This document shows positions 7,699 through 16,835 of a DNA stretch of 64,000 bases, piece after piece; position 1 is the first letter of the stretch; every line of letters starts with the position of its first letter. Location of the stretch: NCBI RefSeq assembly GCF_014197445.1, contig NZ_JACIFO010000002.1:124001-188000 (forward strand), read 5' to 3'. The notes under the pieces are model-generated. The model was not told the origin of the DNA. It did not search any database and saw nothing but the letters and a program-made list of their open reading frames with translations. This DNA comes from Mesonia hippocampi (GTDB taxonomy: Bacteria > Bacteroidota > Bacteroidia > Flavobacteriales > Flavobacteriaceae). A program made the position numbers and the translations under genes.

Positions 7699-9768
7699 AT
7701 GATGAATAAATTTTTAACCAAAGGAGCTTTAATTACAGTTATAGCAGCTACTGCTGTAGGTTGTAAGACCGATAAAAAGGAAACGGCTCAAGCAGATGAA
7801 AAAGTACCAGGAATAGATTTACATTATATGGACACTTTAGTAAGCCCTAAAGATGATTTCTATAATTATGTGAACGGAACTTGGATGAAAGAAACCGAAA
7901 TTCCTGCAGACAGAACCACTTGGGGAGGTTTTCAAGTATTACGTAAAAGCACAGACCAAGATGTTTTGGACATTATAAAAAATGCGCAGAAAGAAGGTAA
8001 GTATACCGCAGAAACCGACCAAGCAAAAGCAATATTTATTTATGAGTCTCAGTTAGATACTGTAACCAGAAATAAACAAGGAATATCGCCTATAAAACCA
8101 GCATTAGAAACCATAGAGAGTATAAAATCTGTTGCAGATTTACAAAAGGTGGTCGCAAAACAATATGCTACAGTTTCTAATCCGTTTTTTGGATTAGCGG
8201 TTTTCTCAAATCCTAGCGATAGCGATATGAACTCGGCTTATGTTGCACCAGGAAGCTTAGGTTTACCCGATAGAGATTATTATGTAAAAGATGATGCCGA
8301 TTCTAAAAAAGTAAGAGCACAGTACGTGGCACACATCACCAGAATGTTACAGTTTTTGGGCGATACAGAGGCGAGTGCAGCTAAACAAGCCGAAACTATT
8401 TTAGCGTTAGAAACACGTTTGGCACAACCGCGTTTAGATAAAGTACAAAGCCGTGATTTTAGAAACTTTAATAACCCAAGAAGCATTGCAGCGCTAAACA
8501 AAATGGTACCAGCGGTAACTTGGGAAAACTATATTAAAGACCTAGGTGTAGAAAAACAAGTAGATACTGTTTTAGTGATGCAGCCTAAATACATGGAGGA
8601 GCTTCAAACAATCTTTACCGAAGCTAAAGTAAGCGATTGGAAAACCCTTATGCGTTGGGCAACATTTAATTCTGCGGCAAGCAAATTAACTACCGAAATA
8701 GAAAAAGCAAATTGGGATTTTTATAGCAAAACCTTAAACGGAGCTAAAAAACAACGTCCAGCAGACGAGCGTGCATTAGCAACAGTAAATAGCCGTGTAG
8801 GAGAAGCAATAGGACAACTTTATGTAGATGAAAAATTTCCGCCAGAAGCAAAAGAAAAAGCCGAAGCTATGATCGGGAATGTTATTGCAGCTTTCCAAAC
8901 AAGAATAGAGAAGCTAGATTGGATGAGTGCAGAAACAAAAGAGAAAGCAATAGAGAAATTAGACCGATTTACTGTAAAAATAGGATACCCAGATAAATGG
9001 GAAGATTACAGTACGTTAAACGTAACAAAAGAAAACAATTTCTACCAAAATATGGTGGCTGTTTCTCAATGGAATTACCAAAAAGATTTAGCCGATATTA
9101 ATGAGCCAGTAGATAAAACAAAATGGGGAATGTCTCCACAAACGGTAAATGCATATTTTAATCCGTTTTATAACGAAATTGTTTTTCCAGCAGCCATTTT
9201 ACAACCTCCTTTCTATAATTATAAAGCAGACGATGCGGTTAATTATGGAGGAATAGGCGCCGTAATAGGTCACGAAATATCACATGCTTTTGATGATAGC
9301 GGGGCTCGTTTTGATGCTGAAGGAAACTTAAATAATTGGTGGACAGAAGATGATTTGGCTAAATTTACCGAAAGAGGAAACAAATTAGCAGAATTATACA
9401 GCAGCATAGAGGTGCTAGATAGTATCTATATAAACGGTAAGTTTACATTAGGAGAAAATATTGGAGATCTAGGAGGTGTACTTGGTGCTTATGATGGTTT
9501 ACAAAGACATTTTAAAGAAAATGGACGTCCAGAAAACATCGATGGTTTTACACCAGAACAACGTTTCTTTATGTCTTGGGCTACCGTTTGGAGAACTAAG
9601 ATGAGAGATGAAGCTTTAAAATCTAGAATAAAAACAGACCCTCACTCTCCAGGAATGTATCGTGCGTATGTACCGCTTCAAAATATCGATGCTTTTTACG
9701 AAGCATTTGATGTACAAGCTGGCGATGAAATGTATATCGCACCAGAAGATCGTGTAAGAATCTGGTAG
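7699..9768 (+). CDS. M13 family zinc metallopeptidase (PepO/neprilysin-like) lipoprotein
   Basis: A 689-residue peptidase of full family length. The signal ends in a lipobox-like AVGC (Cys22). The zinc ligands are in HEISH (residues 525-529) and the third ligand is in ENIGD (residues 586-590). The typical NAYFNPFYNEIVFPAAIL substrate-binding stretch lies upstream, and the conserved C-terminal DRVRIW ends the protein. It should cut short peptides in the periplasm or on the cell surface. It is followed by a strong terminator. Confidence 0.95.
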   Translation: MMNKFLTKGALITVIAATAVGCKTDKKETAQADEKVPGIDLHYMDTLVSPKDDFYNYVNGTWMKETEIPADRTTWGGFQVLRKSTDQDVLDIIKNAQKEGKYTAETDQAKAIFIYESQLDTVTRNKQGISPIKPALETIESIKSVADLQKVVAKQYATVSNPFFGLAVFSNPSDSDMNSAYVAPGSLGLPDRDYYVKDDADSKKVRAQYVAHITRMLQFLGDTEASAAKQAETILALETRLAQPRLDKVQSRDFRNFNNPRSIAALNKMVPAVTWENYIKDLGVEKQVDTVLVMQPKYMEELQTIFTEAKVSDWKTLMRWATFNSAASKLTTEIEKANWDFYSKTLNGAKKQRPADERALATVNSRVGEAIGQLYVDEKFPPEAKEKAEAMIGNVIAAFQTRIEKLDWMSAETKEKAIEKLDRFTVKIGYPDKWEDYSTLNVTKENNFYQNMVAVSQWNYQKDLADINEPVDKTKWGMSPQTVNAYFNPFYNEIVFPAAILQPPFYNYKADDAVNYGGIGAVIGHEISHAFDDSGARFDAEGNLNNWWTEDDLAKFTERGNKLAELYSSIEVLDSIYINGKFTLGENIGDLGGVLGAYDGLQRHFKENGRPENIDGFTPEQRFFMSWATVWRTKMRDEALKSRIKTDPHSPGMYRAYVPLQNIDAFYEAFDVQAGDEMYIAPEDRVRIW

Positions 9769-9788
9769 AATAATTTATCACGAAACAT

Positions 9789-9818
9789 AAAACAGCAGAA
9801 AACCTCTGCTGTTTTTTT
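9789..9818 (+). terminator. Intrinsic terminator after M13 peptidase
   Basis: An 11-bp stem (AAAACAGCAGA with TCTGCTGTTTT), a 5-nt loop and a run of seven T ending at 9818. Confidence 0.9.
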
Positions 9819-9894
9819 GTTTCTATATAACTTGTAATGAGAATCTTCTTTACTTTCTAACATATTTTTTGATTCTGTATACTAAAAGATTTCA

Positions 9895-9902
9895 TAGCTT
9901 TG
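9895..9902 (+). promoter_or_regulatory. -7 promoter box of CLC gene
   Basis: TAGCTTTG fits TAnnTTTG. A TTG at 9869-9871 lies 23 bp upstream, at the long end of known spacing. The implied leader is about 40 nt. Confidence 0.45.
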
Positions 9903-9946
9903 CATCACCGTTACTCATCGAGCTTATCAAGTCTAAAACATAAGCA

Positions 9947-11722
9947 ATGCATAGCAAAAGTTTTTTTACGCGCTTTTTAATTTGGAGGTATAAACATATT
10001 TCTGATAAAAACTTTACTTATTTTTTAAGTATCGTTGTAGGATTGGTATCTGGTTTGGCCGCAGTAACCTTAAAAAACCTAACACACCTTATTGCTTCTA
10101 CGCTAGAGTCTTCTGAAACAATAGGTAATTACCACACTTATTTCTATTTTATTTTTCCTTTTATAGGGTTAGCCTTGGTGCTTTTTGTAAAAAAAGTACT
10201 TCTAAAACAAGAGGTAGGTCACGGTATTCCATTAGCCTTGTTTTCCCTATCGCAGCGCGAAGGAAAAATGAAACGTAAAAACCTCATCAGTTCTCTACTT
10301 ACGGCTCCATTAACTGTTGGTTTTGGGGGTTCTGTAGGTTTAGAAGGACCCTCGGTAGCTACTGGAGCTTCCTTTGGGTCTAATATTGCTCAGCTTTTTC
10401 ATGTAAAAGCACATACCCGAAAACTTTTATTGGTTTGCGCTGCAGCAGGTTCATTATCGGCAATTTTTAAAGCGCCTATTGCCGCTATCTTATTCGCTAT
10501 CGAAGTATTTAGCCTAGACCTTACCTTTGCCTCTCTACTTCCTTTGTTGTTCGCTTCTGTTTCGGCAGTGGTTACGCGAATGCTTTTTATAGGAGAACAA
10601 TATATTTTAGACTTCCACAACATACAAGGCTTCGAAATCATCGATTTGCTTTTTTATATTGCCTTAGGAATTCTTACTGCTGTTTTCTCCATCTATTTTA
10701 CAAAAGTTTATTTTAGTACAGAAAAATATTTTTCAAGCATAAAAAACGATTATCTAAAAATAAGTATTGCTGGTATTTTACTAGGAGCTCTTATGTTTAC
10801 AGTACCTCCATTATACGGAGAAGGGTTTAATTTTATCAATAATTTAATTTTTGAAGATACACAAACTGCTTTTCAGCATTTCTTCTTTCCAGAATGGCTA
10901 GGAGAGCCTTGGCTTGTTATCCTGCTTATTTTAGGTTTAATTTTATTAAAACCCCTTGCTACAGCCATTACCTTGAGCAGCGGAGGCGTTGGAGGTGTTT
11001 TTGCCCCTGTACTTTTTCTAGGTGCCGTTACCGGAAACTTTTTTGTAGCTATATGCAACCAATTAGGCTTTAATTTATCGGTTAGTAACTTTACAATGAT
11101 AGGAATGGCAGGAATGATGGCCGGTGTATTGCATGCCCCGCTTACCGCAATGTTTTTAATAGCCGAAATTACAGGAGGTTACGAGCTTTTTGTACCACTA
11201 ATGCTTACGGTAGCCATTTCTTTTATCATTTCTAAAACCAATACCGACTACAATATTTATACAAAAGAGCTAAAGGAGAAAAACGAACTCCTAACGCACG
11301 ACAAAGACCATAATGTACTTACACTCTTAAAATTAGATTCAATTATAGAAAATAATTTTATAAGCATTACCCCTAAAATGTCACTTAAAGAAATTTTACA
11401 TCATGCCGTGGCAAAGTCTAAACGAAACCTATACCCTGTATTAAATACAGAAAAAGAACTCATAGGCGTTATCACACTAGATGATATTAGAGAAATTATG
11501 CTAGACCCTAAACTTCAAGAAAGTTTACTCGCTGAATTTATCATGCACGATGCCCCTGGCTATATCTATTACGGCAAAGATAGCGCACGACAGGTGATGA
11601 ATAAATTTGAAAATACCGCCGCTTGGAACCTGCCTGTAATAGACCAAAACGGGAAATATATGGGCTTTATCTCAAAATCTAAACTTCTTACAGCATATCG
11701 CCAAAAACTAATTACTTTTTAA
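9947..11722 (+). CDS. CLC family chloride channel/transporter with CBS pair
   Basis: A 591-residue protein: an integral CLC domain (about residues 20-440) followed by a cytoplasmic CBS pair (about residues 460-585, with segments such as LYPVLNTEKELIGVITLDDI). Selectivity motifs are visible: GSVGLEGPS with the gating Glu at 133, and GGVGGVFAPVLFLGA. The first motif reads GHGIP (residues 91-95) instead of the GSGIP of E. coli ClcA, as in a large bacterial subfamily. It could be a channel or a proton antiporter; the sequence alone does not decide. It is followed after 4 bp by a small membrane protein gene, so they are likely cotranscribed. Confidence 0.92.
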   Translation: MHSKSFFTRFLIWRYKHISDKNFTYFLSIVVGLVSGLAAVTLKNLTHLIASTLESSETIGNYHTYFYFIFPFIGLALVLFVKKVLLKQEVGHGIPLALFSLSQREGKMKRKNLISSLLTAPLTVGFGGSVGLEGPSVATGASFGSNIAQLFHVKAHTRKLLLVCAAAGSLSAIFKAPIAAILFAIEVFSLDLTFASLLPLLFASVSAVVTRMLFIGEQYILDFHNIQGFEIIDLLFYIALGILTAVFSIYFTKVYFSTEKYFSSIKNDYLKISIAGILLGALMFTVPPLYGEGFNFINNLIFEDTQTAFQHFFFPEWLGEPWLVILLILGLILLKPLATAITLSSGGVGGVFAPVLFLGAVTGNFFVAICNQLGFNLSVSNFTMIGMAGMMAGVLHAPLTAMFLIAEITGGYELFVPLMLTVAISFIISKTNTDYNIYTKELKEKNELLTHDKDHNVLTLLKLDSIIENNFISITPKMSLKEILHHAVAKSKRNLYPVLNTEKELIGVITLDDIREIMLDPKLQESLLAEFIMHDAPGYIYYGKDSARQVMNKFENTAAWNLPVIDQNGKYMGFISKSKLLTAYRQKLITF

Positions 11723-11726
11723 ACTC

Positions 11727-11963
11727 ATGAAAAAACTAATTATCATTTTATTCTTTCTTATTCTGGCAACCTTACTTTCTGGGTTTTATGTACAATGGAA
11801 TGAAGAAAACGAAAAACTTGCCCATTTACTTATTGGGCTTGCCGTTTTTAGCGGAAGCTTTATATTAATGCCTATATTTTTATACTATAGTTGGAAAGGA
11901 AAACGCTTAAAAGACTATACATTAACAAAAGAAAACCTAGAAAAAATGCGTAACAAGAAATAA
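11727..11963 (+). CDS. Small two-helix membrane protein
   Basis: A 78-residue protein with two hydrophobic segments (about residues 3-22 and 34-55) and a basic C-terminal tail (SWKGKRLKDYTLTKENL...). It starts 4 bp after the CLC gene stop, so it is almost certainly in the same transcript. No function can be assigned. Similar short proteins occur widely in flavobacterial genomes. Confidence 0.65.
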   Translation: MKKLIIILFFLILATLLSGFYVQWNEENEKLAHLLIGLAVFSGSFILMPIFLYYSWKGKRLKDYTLTKENLEKMRNKK

Positions 11964-12012
11964 TTTTAATATTTAGTTACATTTTCTTCACTTATGAAAA
12001 CAAAATATGTTT

Positions 12013-12020
12013 TATCTTCG
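12013..12020 (+). promoter_or_regulatory. -7-like promoter box of cold-shock gene
   Basis: TATCTTCG is one base from TAnnTTTG and lies 28 nt before the ATG. The leader is short, unlike the long structured cspA leader of enterobacteria. Confidence 0.4.
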
Positions 12021-12047
12021 AGAACTAATTAATATTATTTTTTTACA

Positions 12048-12239
12048 ATGGAAGGTACAGTAAAATTTTTCAACGAGTCTAAAGGTTACGGCTTTATCAC
12101 TAACGATGATACTGGGCAAGATATATTTGTTCATATCTCTGGTCTTGTAGACGAAACAATCGCTCAAGGAGATAAAGTGAGCTACGTTGAAAGCGAAGGA
12201 AGAAAAGGAATGAACGCTACAGATGTACGTGTTCTGTAA
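12048..12239 (+). CDS. Cold-shock domain protein
   Basis: A 63-residue single cold-shock domain. The RNP1 motif is seen in KGYGFITNDD (about residues 13-22) and RNP2 in DIFVHIS (about residues 26-32). The family binds single-stranded RNA or DNA and acts as an RNA chaperone. It is a monocistronic gene with a short leader and strong terminator, as usual for highly expressed cold-shock genes. Confidence 0.96.
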   Translation: MEGTVKFFNESKGYGFITNDDTGQDIFVHISGLVDETIAQGDKVSYVESEGRKGMNATDVRVL

Positions 12240-12261
12240 TATATAGTTTTATTTTTTTTCT

Positions 12262-12291
12262 AAAAACCACTCTTAATCGAGTGGTTTTTTT
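12262..12291 (+). terminator. Intrinsic terminator after cold-shock gene
   Basis: An 11-bp stem (AAAAACCACTC with GAGTGGTTTTT), a 6-nt loop and a T run to 12291. Confidence 0.92.
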
Positions 12292-12315
12292 ATACCTTAA
12301 AAGAAAATTTATTCT

Positions 12316-12675
12316 GTGGCAGAACATAATCTCTTAGGAAATATAGGCGAAAACCTTGCCGTTAACTACCTTAAAAATAAAGGCTACCAAATTTTGGCTC
12401 AAAATTACCGCTACCAAAAAGCCGAAGTAGATATTATTGCCCAAACAAAGAATACATTATGTGCTATCGAAGTAAAAACAAGAAGCTCGGCCGATTTTGG
12501 TAATCCGCAAGATTTTGTAAAACCAAAACAAATACAACAGCTTGTTAAAGCTATGGATTATTACATTACCCAGAATAACATTAACCTAGAATTACGCTTT
12601 GATATTATTGCTATTATCAAAAACAAAAAACACACCACGATAGAACACATCAAAGATGCTTTTTTGTTCTTTTAA
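12316..12675 (+). CDS. YraN/UPF0102 family protein, predicted nuclease fold
   Basis: A 119-residue YraN-like protein. It starts with GTG: the N-terminal AEHNLLGNIGENLAVNYL aligns with the family start and no ATG is available. The restriction-endonuclease-like core is visible as GxxAE-like GENLAVNYL, the Asp of EVDIIA (about residue 40) and EVKTR (about residue 52). This resembles the D-x(n)-ExK active site of Holliday-junction-resolvase-like folds. Its biochemical role is unproven. It is convergent with mfd, with a 19-bp gap. Confidence 0.88.
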   Translation: MAEHNLLGNIGENLAVNYLKNKGYQILAQNYRYQKAEVDIIAQTKNTLCAIEVKTRSSADFGNPQDFVKPKQIQQLVKAMDYYITQNNINLELRFDIIAIIKNKKHTTIEHIKDAFLFF

Positions 12676-12694
12676 AATTTACATTTAGGTTTTT

Positions 12695-15600
12695 TTACTG
12701 CAAAGGTTTTAATGCTTTTAAAGCTTTTTCTACCGAATTTATATTCTTAAACGTAAGCAATAGGCGTAAACCATTTCGGGTTTCTTTTTCTTTCATCTCG
12801 CAGGTATGTGTGTTTGCCTGTACATATTTTAACACCTTGGTAAAACTAGCACTCTGGTAAAACTTAGATTGTTGGTCGGCAATAAAATAACCTACCATTC
12901 TTCCTTTCTTCAACACTAGTTTTTCTATTCCTATTTGTGCTGCAATCCATTTTATACGAACACTATTTAGTAAATCTTCGGCCTGAGCAGGTAACGCGCC
13001 AAACCTATCAACAAGGGCAGCTTCAAACTTCTGAAGCTCCTCTTCTGTTTTTAAAGCATTTAGTTCGGTATATAAGTTTAAACGCTCACTGATGTTGTTG
13101 ATGTAATCATCAGGAAAAAGCACCTCTAAATCTGTATCTACCTGAATGTCTTTCACGTAAACACTTGTATCCTCTTCGCCTTCGGTTTGGTATAGCTCTT
13201 TAAACTCGTTTTCCTTAAGCTCATCTATAGCTTCGTTTAAGATTTTCTGATAGGTATCAAAGCCTATTTCATTGATAAAACCACTTTGTTCTCCACCCAG
13301 TAAATCTCCTGCACCACGAATTTCTAAATCTTTCATGGCAATATTAAAACCACTACCAAGGTCCGAAAATTGCTCTAATGCACTTATACGTTTCCTAGCA
13401 TCTTCGGTCATGGCAGAATATGGCGGTGTAATAAAATAACAAAAGGCTTTTTTGTTGCTACGCCCTACACGACCTCGCATTTGGTGTAAATCTGAAAGAC
13501 CAAAGTTGTTGGCATTGTTAATAAAAATGGTATTGGCATTGGTTACATCCAATCCGCTTTCGATAATGGTAGTGGCCACCAAGACATCAAACTCACCATT
13601 CATAAAACTCAACATAAGTTCCTCAAGTTTTTTTCCTTCCATTTGCCCATGCCCAACACCTATTTTGGCATCTGGCACTAAACGTTGCAGCATCCCGGCA
13701 ACTTCCTTTATGTTTTCAATACGGTTATGAATAAAAAACACTTGTCCGCCCCGTTGAATCTCGTAGGTTACGGCATCTCTAATAATTTCTTCAGAAAAAC
13801 GAACTACTTGAGTATCTATCGGGTACCGATTAGGCGGTGGCGTATTGATGGTAGATAAATCTCTTGCGGCCATCAAACTAAATTGTAACGTCCGCGGGAT
13901 AGGAGTAGCGGTAAGCGTAAGTGTATCTACGTTTTCTTTTATGGTTTTTAGTTTATCCTTTACAGCCACACCAAACTTTTGTTCTTCATCAACAATTAGT
14001 AAGCCTAAATCTTTAAACTTTACGTTTTTATTTACCAGCTGATGTGTGCCAATTACAATATCTATTTTTCCGTTTTCTAAATTTTCTAAAACTTCTCTTT
14101 TCTCTTTGGCTGTTCTAAAACGGTTAAGATAATCTATGCTTACAGGAAATTCTTTTAAACGCTCGCTAAAAGTTTTAAAGTGCTGAAAAGCTAAAATAGT
14201 GGTAGGAACAAGGATTGCTACTTGTTTTCCATTATCTACTGCCTTAAAAGCCGCCCGAATGGCTACCTCTGTTTTTCCAAAACCTACATCGCCACAAACC
14301 AACCTATCCATAGGCTGCGGACTCTCCATATCCTGTTTTACTGCTTGGGTTGCCGTGCTTTGGTCTGGCGTATCTTCATATAAAAAAGAAGCTTCTAACT
14401 CATGCTGTAAATAAGAGTCTGGTGCATAAGCAAAACCTTTTTGTAAACGGCGTTTAGCATAAAGCTCGATAAGGTTATAAGCTATATGTTTTACACGGGC
14501 TTTGGTTTTCTTTTTCAGGGTTTTCCAGGCTTTGCTTCCTAGTTTATAAACTTTAGGGGCTTTACCATCTTTCCCGTTATATTTAGAAATTTTATGTAAC
14601 GAATGGATGCTCAGGTAAAGCACATCGCGCTCGCCATAAATAAGCTTTATAGCTTCTTGTGTTTTGCCTTCTACATCTATTTTCTGTAAACCTCCAAATT
14701 TTCCTATTCCGTGGTCTATATGGGTTACATAATCGCCAATTTCTAGGTTGGTTAATTCCTTTAAGGTAATGGCTTGTTTTTTAGCATAGCCATTTTTAAG
14801 CCTAAATTTGTGGTAACGCTCAAAAATCTGATGATCTGTATAGCAAAGTATTTTTAACTCTTCATCGATAAAACCTTGATGCAAGGAGAGTACAACCGTT
14901 TTGTAAGGAACTTCGGTTTCTTGATCTTTAAAAATATCGTCAAAACGTTTTGCCTGTTGTGCCGTAGCACAAAAAATATAATTGGTAAAGCCTTTGTTGT
15001 TTTGAGCTTGAAAGTTTTCGATTAATAAATCGATATTCTTATTGAAAGAGGGTTGCGGTTTTACTGCAAAATTTAGGTTTATATCGATAGGTAAAAAGCT
15101 TTGCGAACCCACCTCGATAGTTGTAAAGTCTAATATTTCTTTTTTAAAGCTTTTTGCATTACAAAAAAGCTCTCCTGGACTACTGTGCTTAATATTTTCT
15201 GAAAGCTTCTCGAAAGCTTCTTCTGCCTTTACAAACAGCTTATCTAAACCCGCGGTTAAAACATCGAGGTTTTTGATAAACATACAGGTTTTTGGAGAGA
15301 TATAACGCAGAAAACTTTCCCTTACCTCCTGTAAATTTTTATTTTCTACATTCGGCATGATGGATATCTTCTTCAGTTTTTGTGTAGAAAGCTGTGTTTC
15401 TACATCAAAGGTACGGATGCTTTCTACCTCGTTTCCAAAAAACTCGATACGATAAGGCTCATCGAAGCTAAATGAAAAAACATCAATAATTCCACCTCTT
15501 ACCGAGAATTCTCCTGGCTCGGTAACAAAATCTACACGCTTGAACTGATACTCAAATAAAACCTCGTTTACAAAGTCTATTGATAGTTCATCCGCTAGCG

Positions 15601-16045
15601 AAATTTTTAAGGTATTTTTGTCCAATTCCTTTCGGGTAACTACTTTCTCAAAAAGGGCATCGGTATAGGTTACAATAAGTGCCGGTTTTTTTCTTGAGTT
15701 TATGCGGTTTAGCACCTCTGCACGCAGTAAAATGTTAGCATTATCGGTTTCCTCTATTTGATATGGCCTACGGTAGCTACCGGGATAAAAAAGCACATGC
15801 TTTTCTCCTACCAATTGTTCTAAATCGTTTAAGTAGTAAGCCGCTTCTTCTTTATCGTTAAAAACACAAAGAAAAGGCCTGTCGGCAGTTGCAAAAGCAT
15901 CGGCAATAGAAAAGGAAAGTGCCGAACCTAATATGCCTTTGGCATGTAGCCTTTGGCGTTTGTCTTGTTGCCAAACCAAGGCTTCTTTTAACGATTGTTG
16001 TGCTGCTAATCGTGCTATTTTCTGTTGGATATCTGCTAAACTCAT
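12695..16045 (-). CDS. mfd: Transcription-repair coupling factor
   Basis: A full-length Mfd of 1116 residues. It has an N-terminal UvrB-like module and a CarD-like RNA-polymerase-interaction domain around residue 430 (LEIGDYVTHIDHGIGKFGG). An SF2 translocase follows, with Walker A GDVGFGKT near residue 585, DEEQ near 687 and motif VI GRVGRSNKKA near 858. A C-terminal TRCF domain completes the protein. It removes RNA polymerase stalled at DNA lesions and recruits UvrA. The start is supported by a -7 promoter box 6 nt upstream. It is followed on the same strand side by recO and porZ. Confidence 0.98.
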   Translation of the reverse strand: MSLADIQQKIARLAAQQSLKEALVWQQDKRQRLHAKGILGSALSFSIADAFATADRPFLCVFNDKEEAAYYLNDLEQLVGEKHVLFYPGSYRRPYQIEETDNANILLRAEVLNRINSRKKPALIVTYTDALFEKVVTRKELDKNTLKISLADELSIDFVNEVLFEYQFKRVDFVTEPGEFSVRGGIIDVFSFSFDEPYRIEFFGNEVESIRTFDVETQLSTQKLKKISIMPNVENKNLQEVRESFLRYISPKTCMFIKNLDVLTAGLDKLFVKAEEAFEKLSENIKHSSPGELFCNAKSFKKEILDFTTIEVGSQSFLPIDINLNFAVKPQPSFNKNIDLLIENFQAQNNKGFTNYIFCATAQQAKRFDDIFKDQETEVPYKTVVLSLHQGFIDEELKILCYTDHQIFERYHKFRLKNGYAKKQAITLKELTNLEIGDYVTHIDHGIGKFGGLQKIDVEGKTQEAIKLIYGERDVLYLSIHSLHKISKYNGKDGKAPKVYKLGSKAWKTLKKKTKARVKHIAYNLIELYAKRRLQKGFAYAPDSYLQHELEASFLYEDTPDQSTATQAVKQDMESPQPMDRLVCGDVGFGKTEVAIRAAFKAVDNGKQVAILVPTTILAFQHFKTFSERLKEFPVSIDYLNRFRTAKEKREVLENLENGKIDIVIGTHQLVNKNVKFKDLGLLIVDEEQKFGVAVKDKLKTIKENVDTLTLTATPIPRTLQFSLMAARDLSTINTPPPNRYPIDTQVVRFSEEIIRDAVTYEIQRGGQVFFIHNRIENIKEVAGMLQRLVPDAKIGVGHGQMEGKKLEELMLSFMNGEFDVLVATTIIESGLDVTNANTIFINNANNFGLSDLHQMRGRVGRSNKKAFCYFITPPYSAMTEDARKRISALEQFSDLGSGFNIAMKDLEIRGAGDLLGGEQSGFINEIGFDTYQKILNEAIDELKENEFKELYQTEGEEDTSVYVKDIQVDTDLEVLFPDDYINNISERLNLYTELNALKTEEELQKFEAALVDRFGALPAQAEDLLNSVRIKWIAAQIGIEKLVLKKGRMVGYFIADQQSKFYQSASFTKVLKYVQANTHTCEMKEKETRNGLRLLLTFKNINSVEKALKALKPLQ

Positions 16046-16050
16046 TCTGG

Positions 16051-16058
16051 CAAAGATA
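16051..16058 (-). promoter_or_regulatory. -7 promoter box of mfd
   Basis: Read on the minus strand it is TATCTTTG, a perfect TAnnTTTG. Its final G lies 6 nt before the mfd ATG, implying an almost leaderless transcript. Confidence 0.55.
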
Positions 16059-16121
16059 AGAAGCTTTTATATTTCGGATAAAACAAGAAAGTAATTATTA
16101 TTTCTAAAAACAAGTGCTTTT

Positions 16122-16835
16122 TTAAAAAAGCTGCTGCAAAACCGCCAAGGATTTTGGTTTATAAAAACCTTGCAGATGAAGCTCATAATAGGACATTTGC
16201 AATTCTAAAAATGTGTTGCGTTGTACCGCGTTTAACTTTTTTTGTTGTACGGCAGAAAACGGCAATCCTATTATTGTAGCCAGTAATTCGGTACCCTCGT
16301 TTGCTATACAATAAGTGTTTTTTGTAGAAGTTTCAAAAATCCCTTCTAAAAGATTAAAATAAGAGGCTTCTACTTGCTTATCTGGATAAAAACCTAAGTA
16401 TTGTGTGAGCTGTAAGCTAAACCATAGGTGGAAATTTGAAAACTGCTCAGCTTTATCTAGGGTTAAAATTCCTTCTTTTATAAACGAGAAGAGTCCAAGG
16501 TTTTGTTCTTCTTCCTGAATGGCATTTTTTAATAATTCTGCCAGAAACATTACCATTGCTGATTTATAAATATGCGTATGAAGGCTTGCCAAAGGTTGAG
16601 TTATTTTTACCTCTTTAAAACTTTGCAGCCCTCGGTTTGTTTTATGTAACGCCTCTATATCTAACAAACTTAGGGGCTGAAATAAAGAAGCCTTAAACTT
16701 TCCTCGTTTACTTTTTAACACCCCGCGTACCAAGTAACTTTTTAAACCTTCGGCTTGGGTGTAACATTTTACAATTAAATCGGCTTCACCATACCGTAAA
16801 CTATGCAATACAATGGCTTGTGTAGTTACTAACAT
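16122..16835 (-). CDS. recO: DNA repair protein RecO
   Basis: A 237-residue RecO. It has an N-terminal OB-fold (AIVLHSLRYGEADLIVKCYT) followed by the helical C-terminal domain. The four-Cys zinc site of some RecO proteins is not present. RecO loads RecA onto SSB-coated single-stranded DNA in gap repair. The ATG overlaps the porZ stop codon as TAATG, so translation of the two is probably coupled. Confidence 0.93.
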   Translation of the reverse strand: MLVTTQAIVLHSLRYGEADLIVKCYTQAEGLKSYLVRGVLKSKRGKFKASLFQPLSLLDIEALHKTNRGLQSFKEVKITQPLASLHTHIYKSAMVMFLAELLKNAIQEEEQNLGLFSFIKEGILTLDKAEQFSNFHLWFSLQLTQYLGFYPDKQVEASYFNLLEGIFETSTKNTYCIANEGTELLATIIGLPFSAVQQKKLNAVQRNTFLELQMSYYELHLQGFYKPKSLAVLQQLF

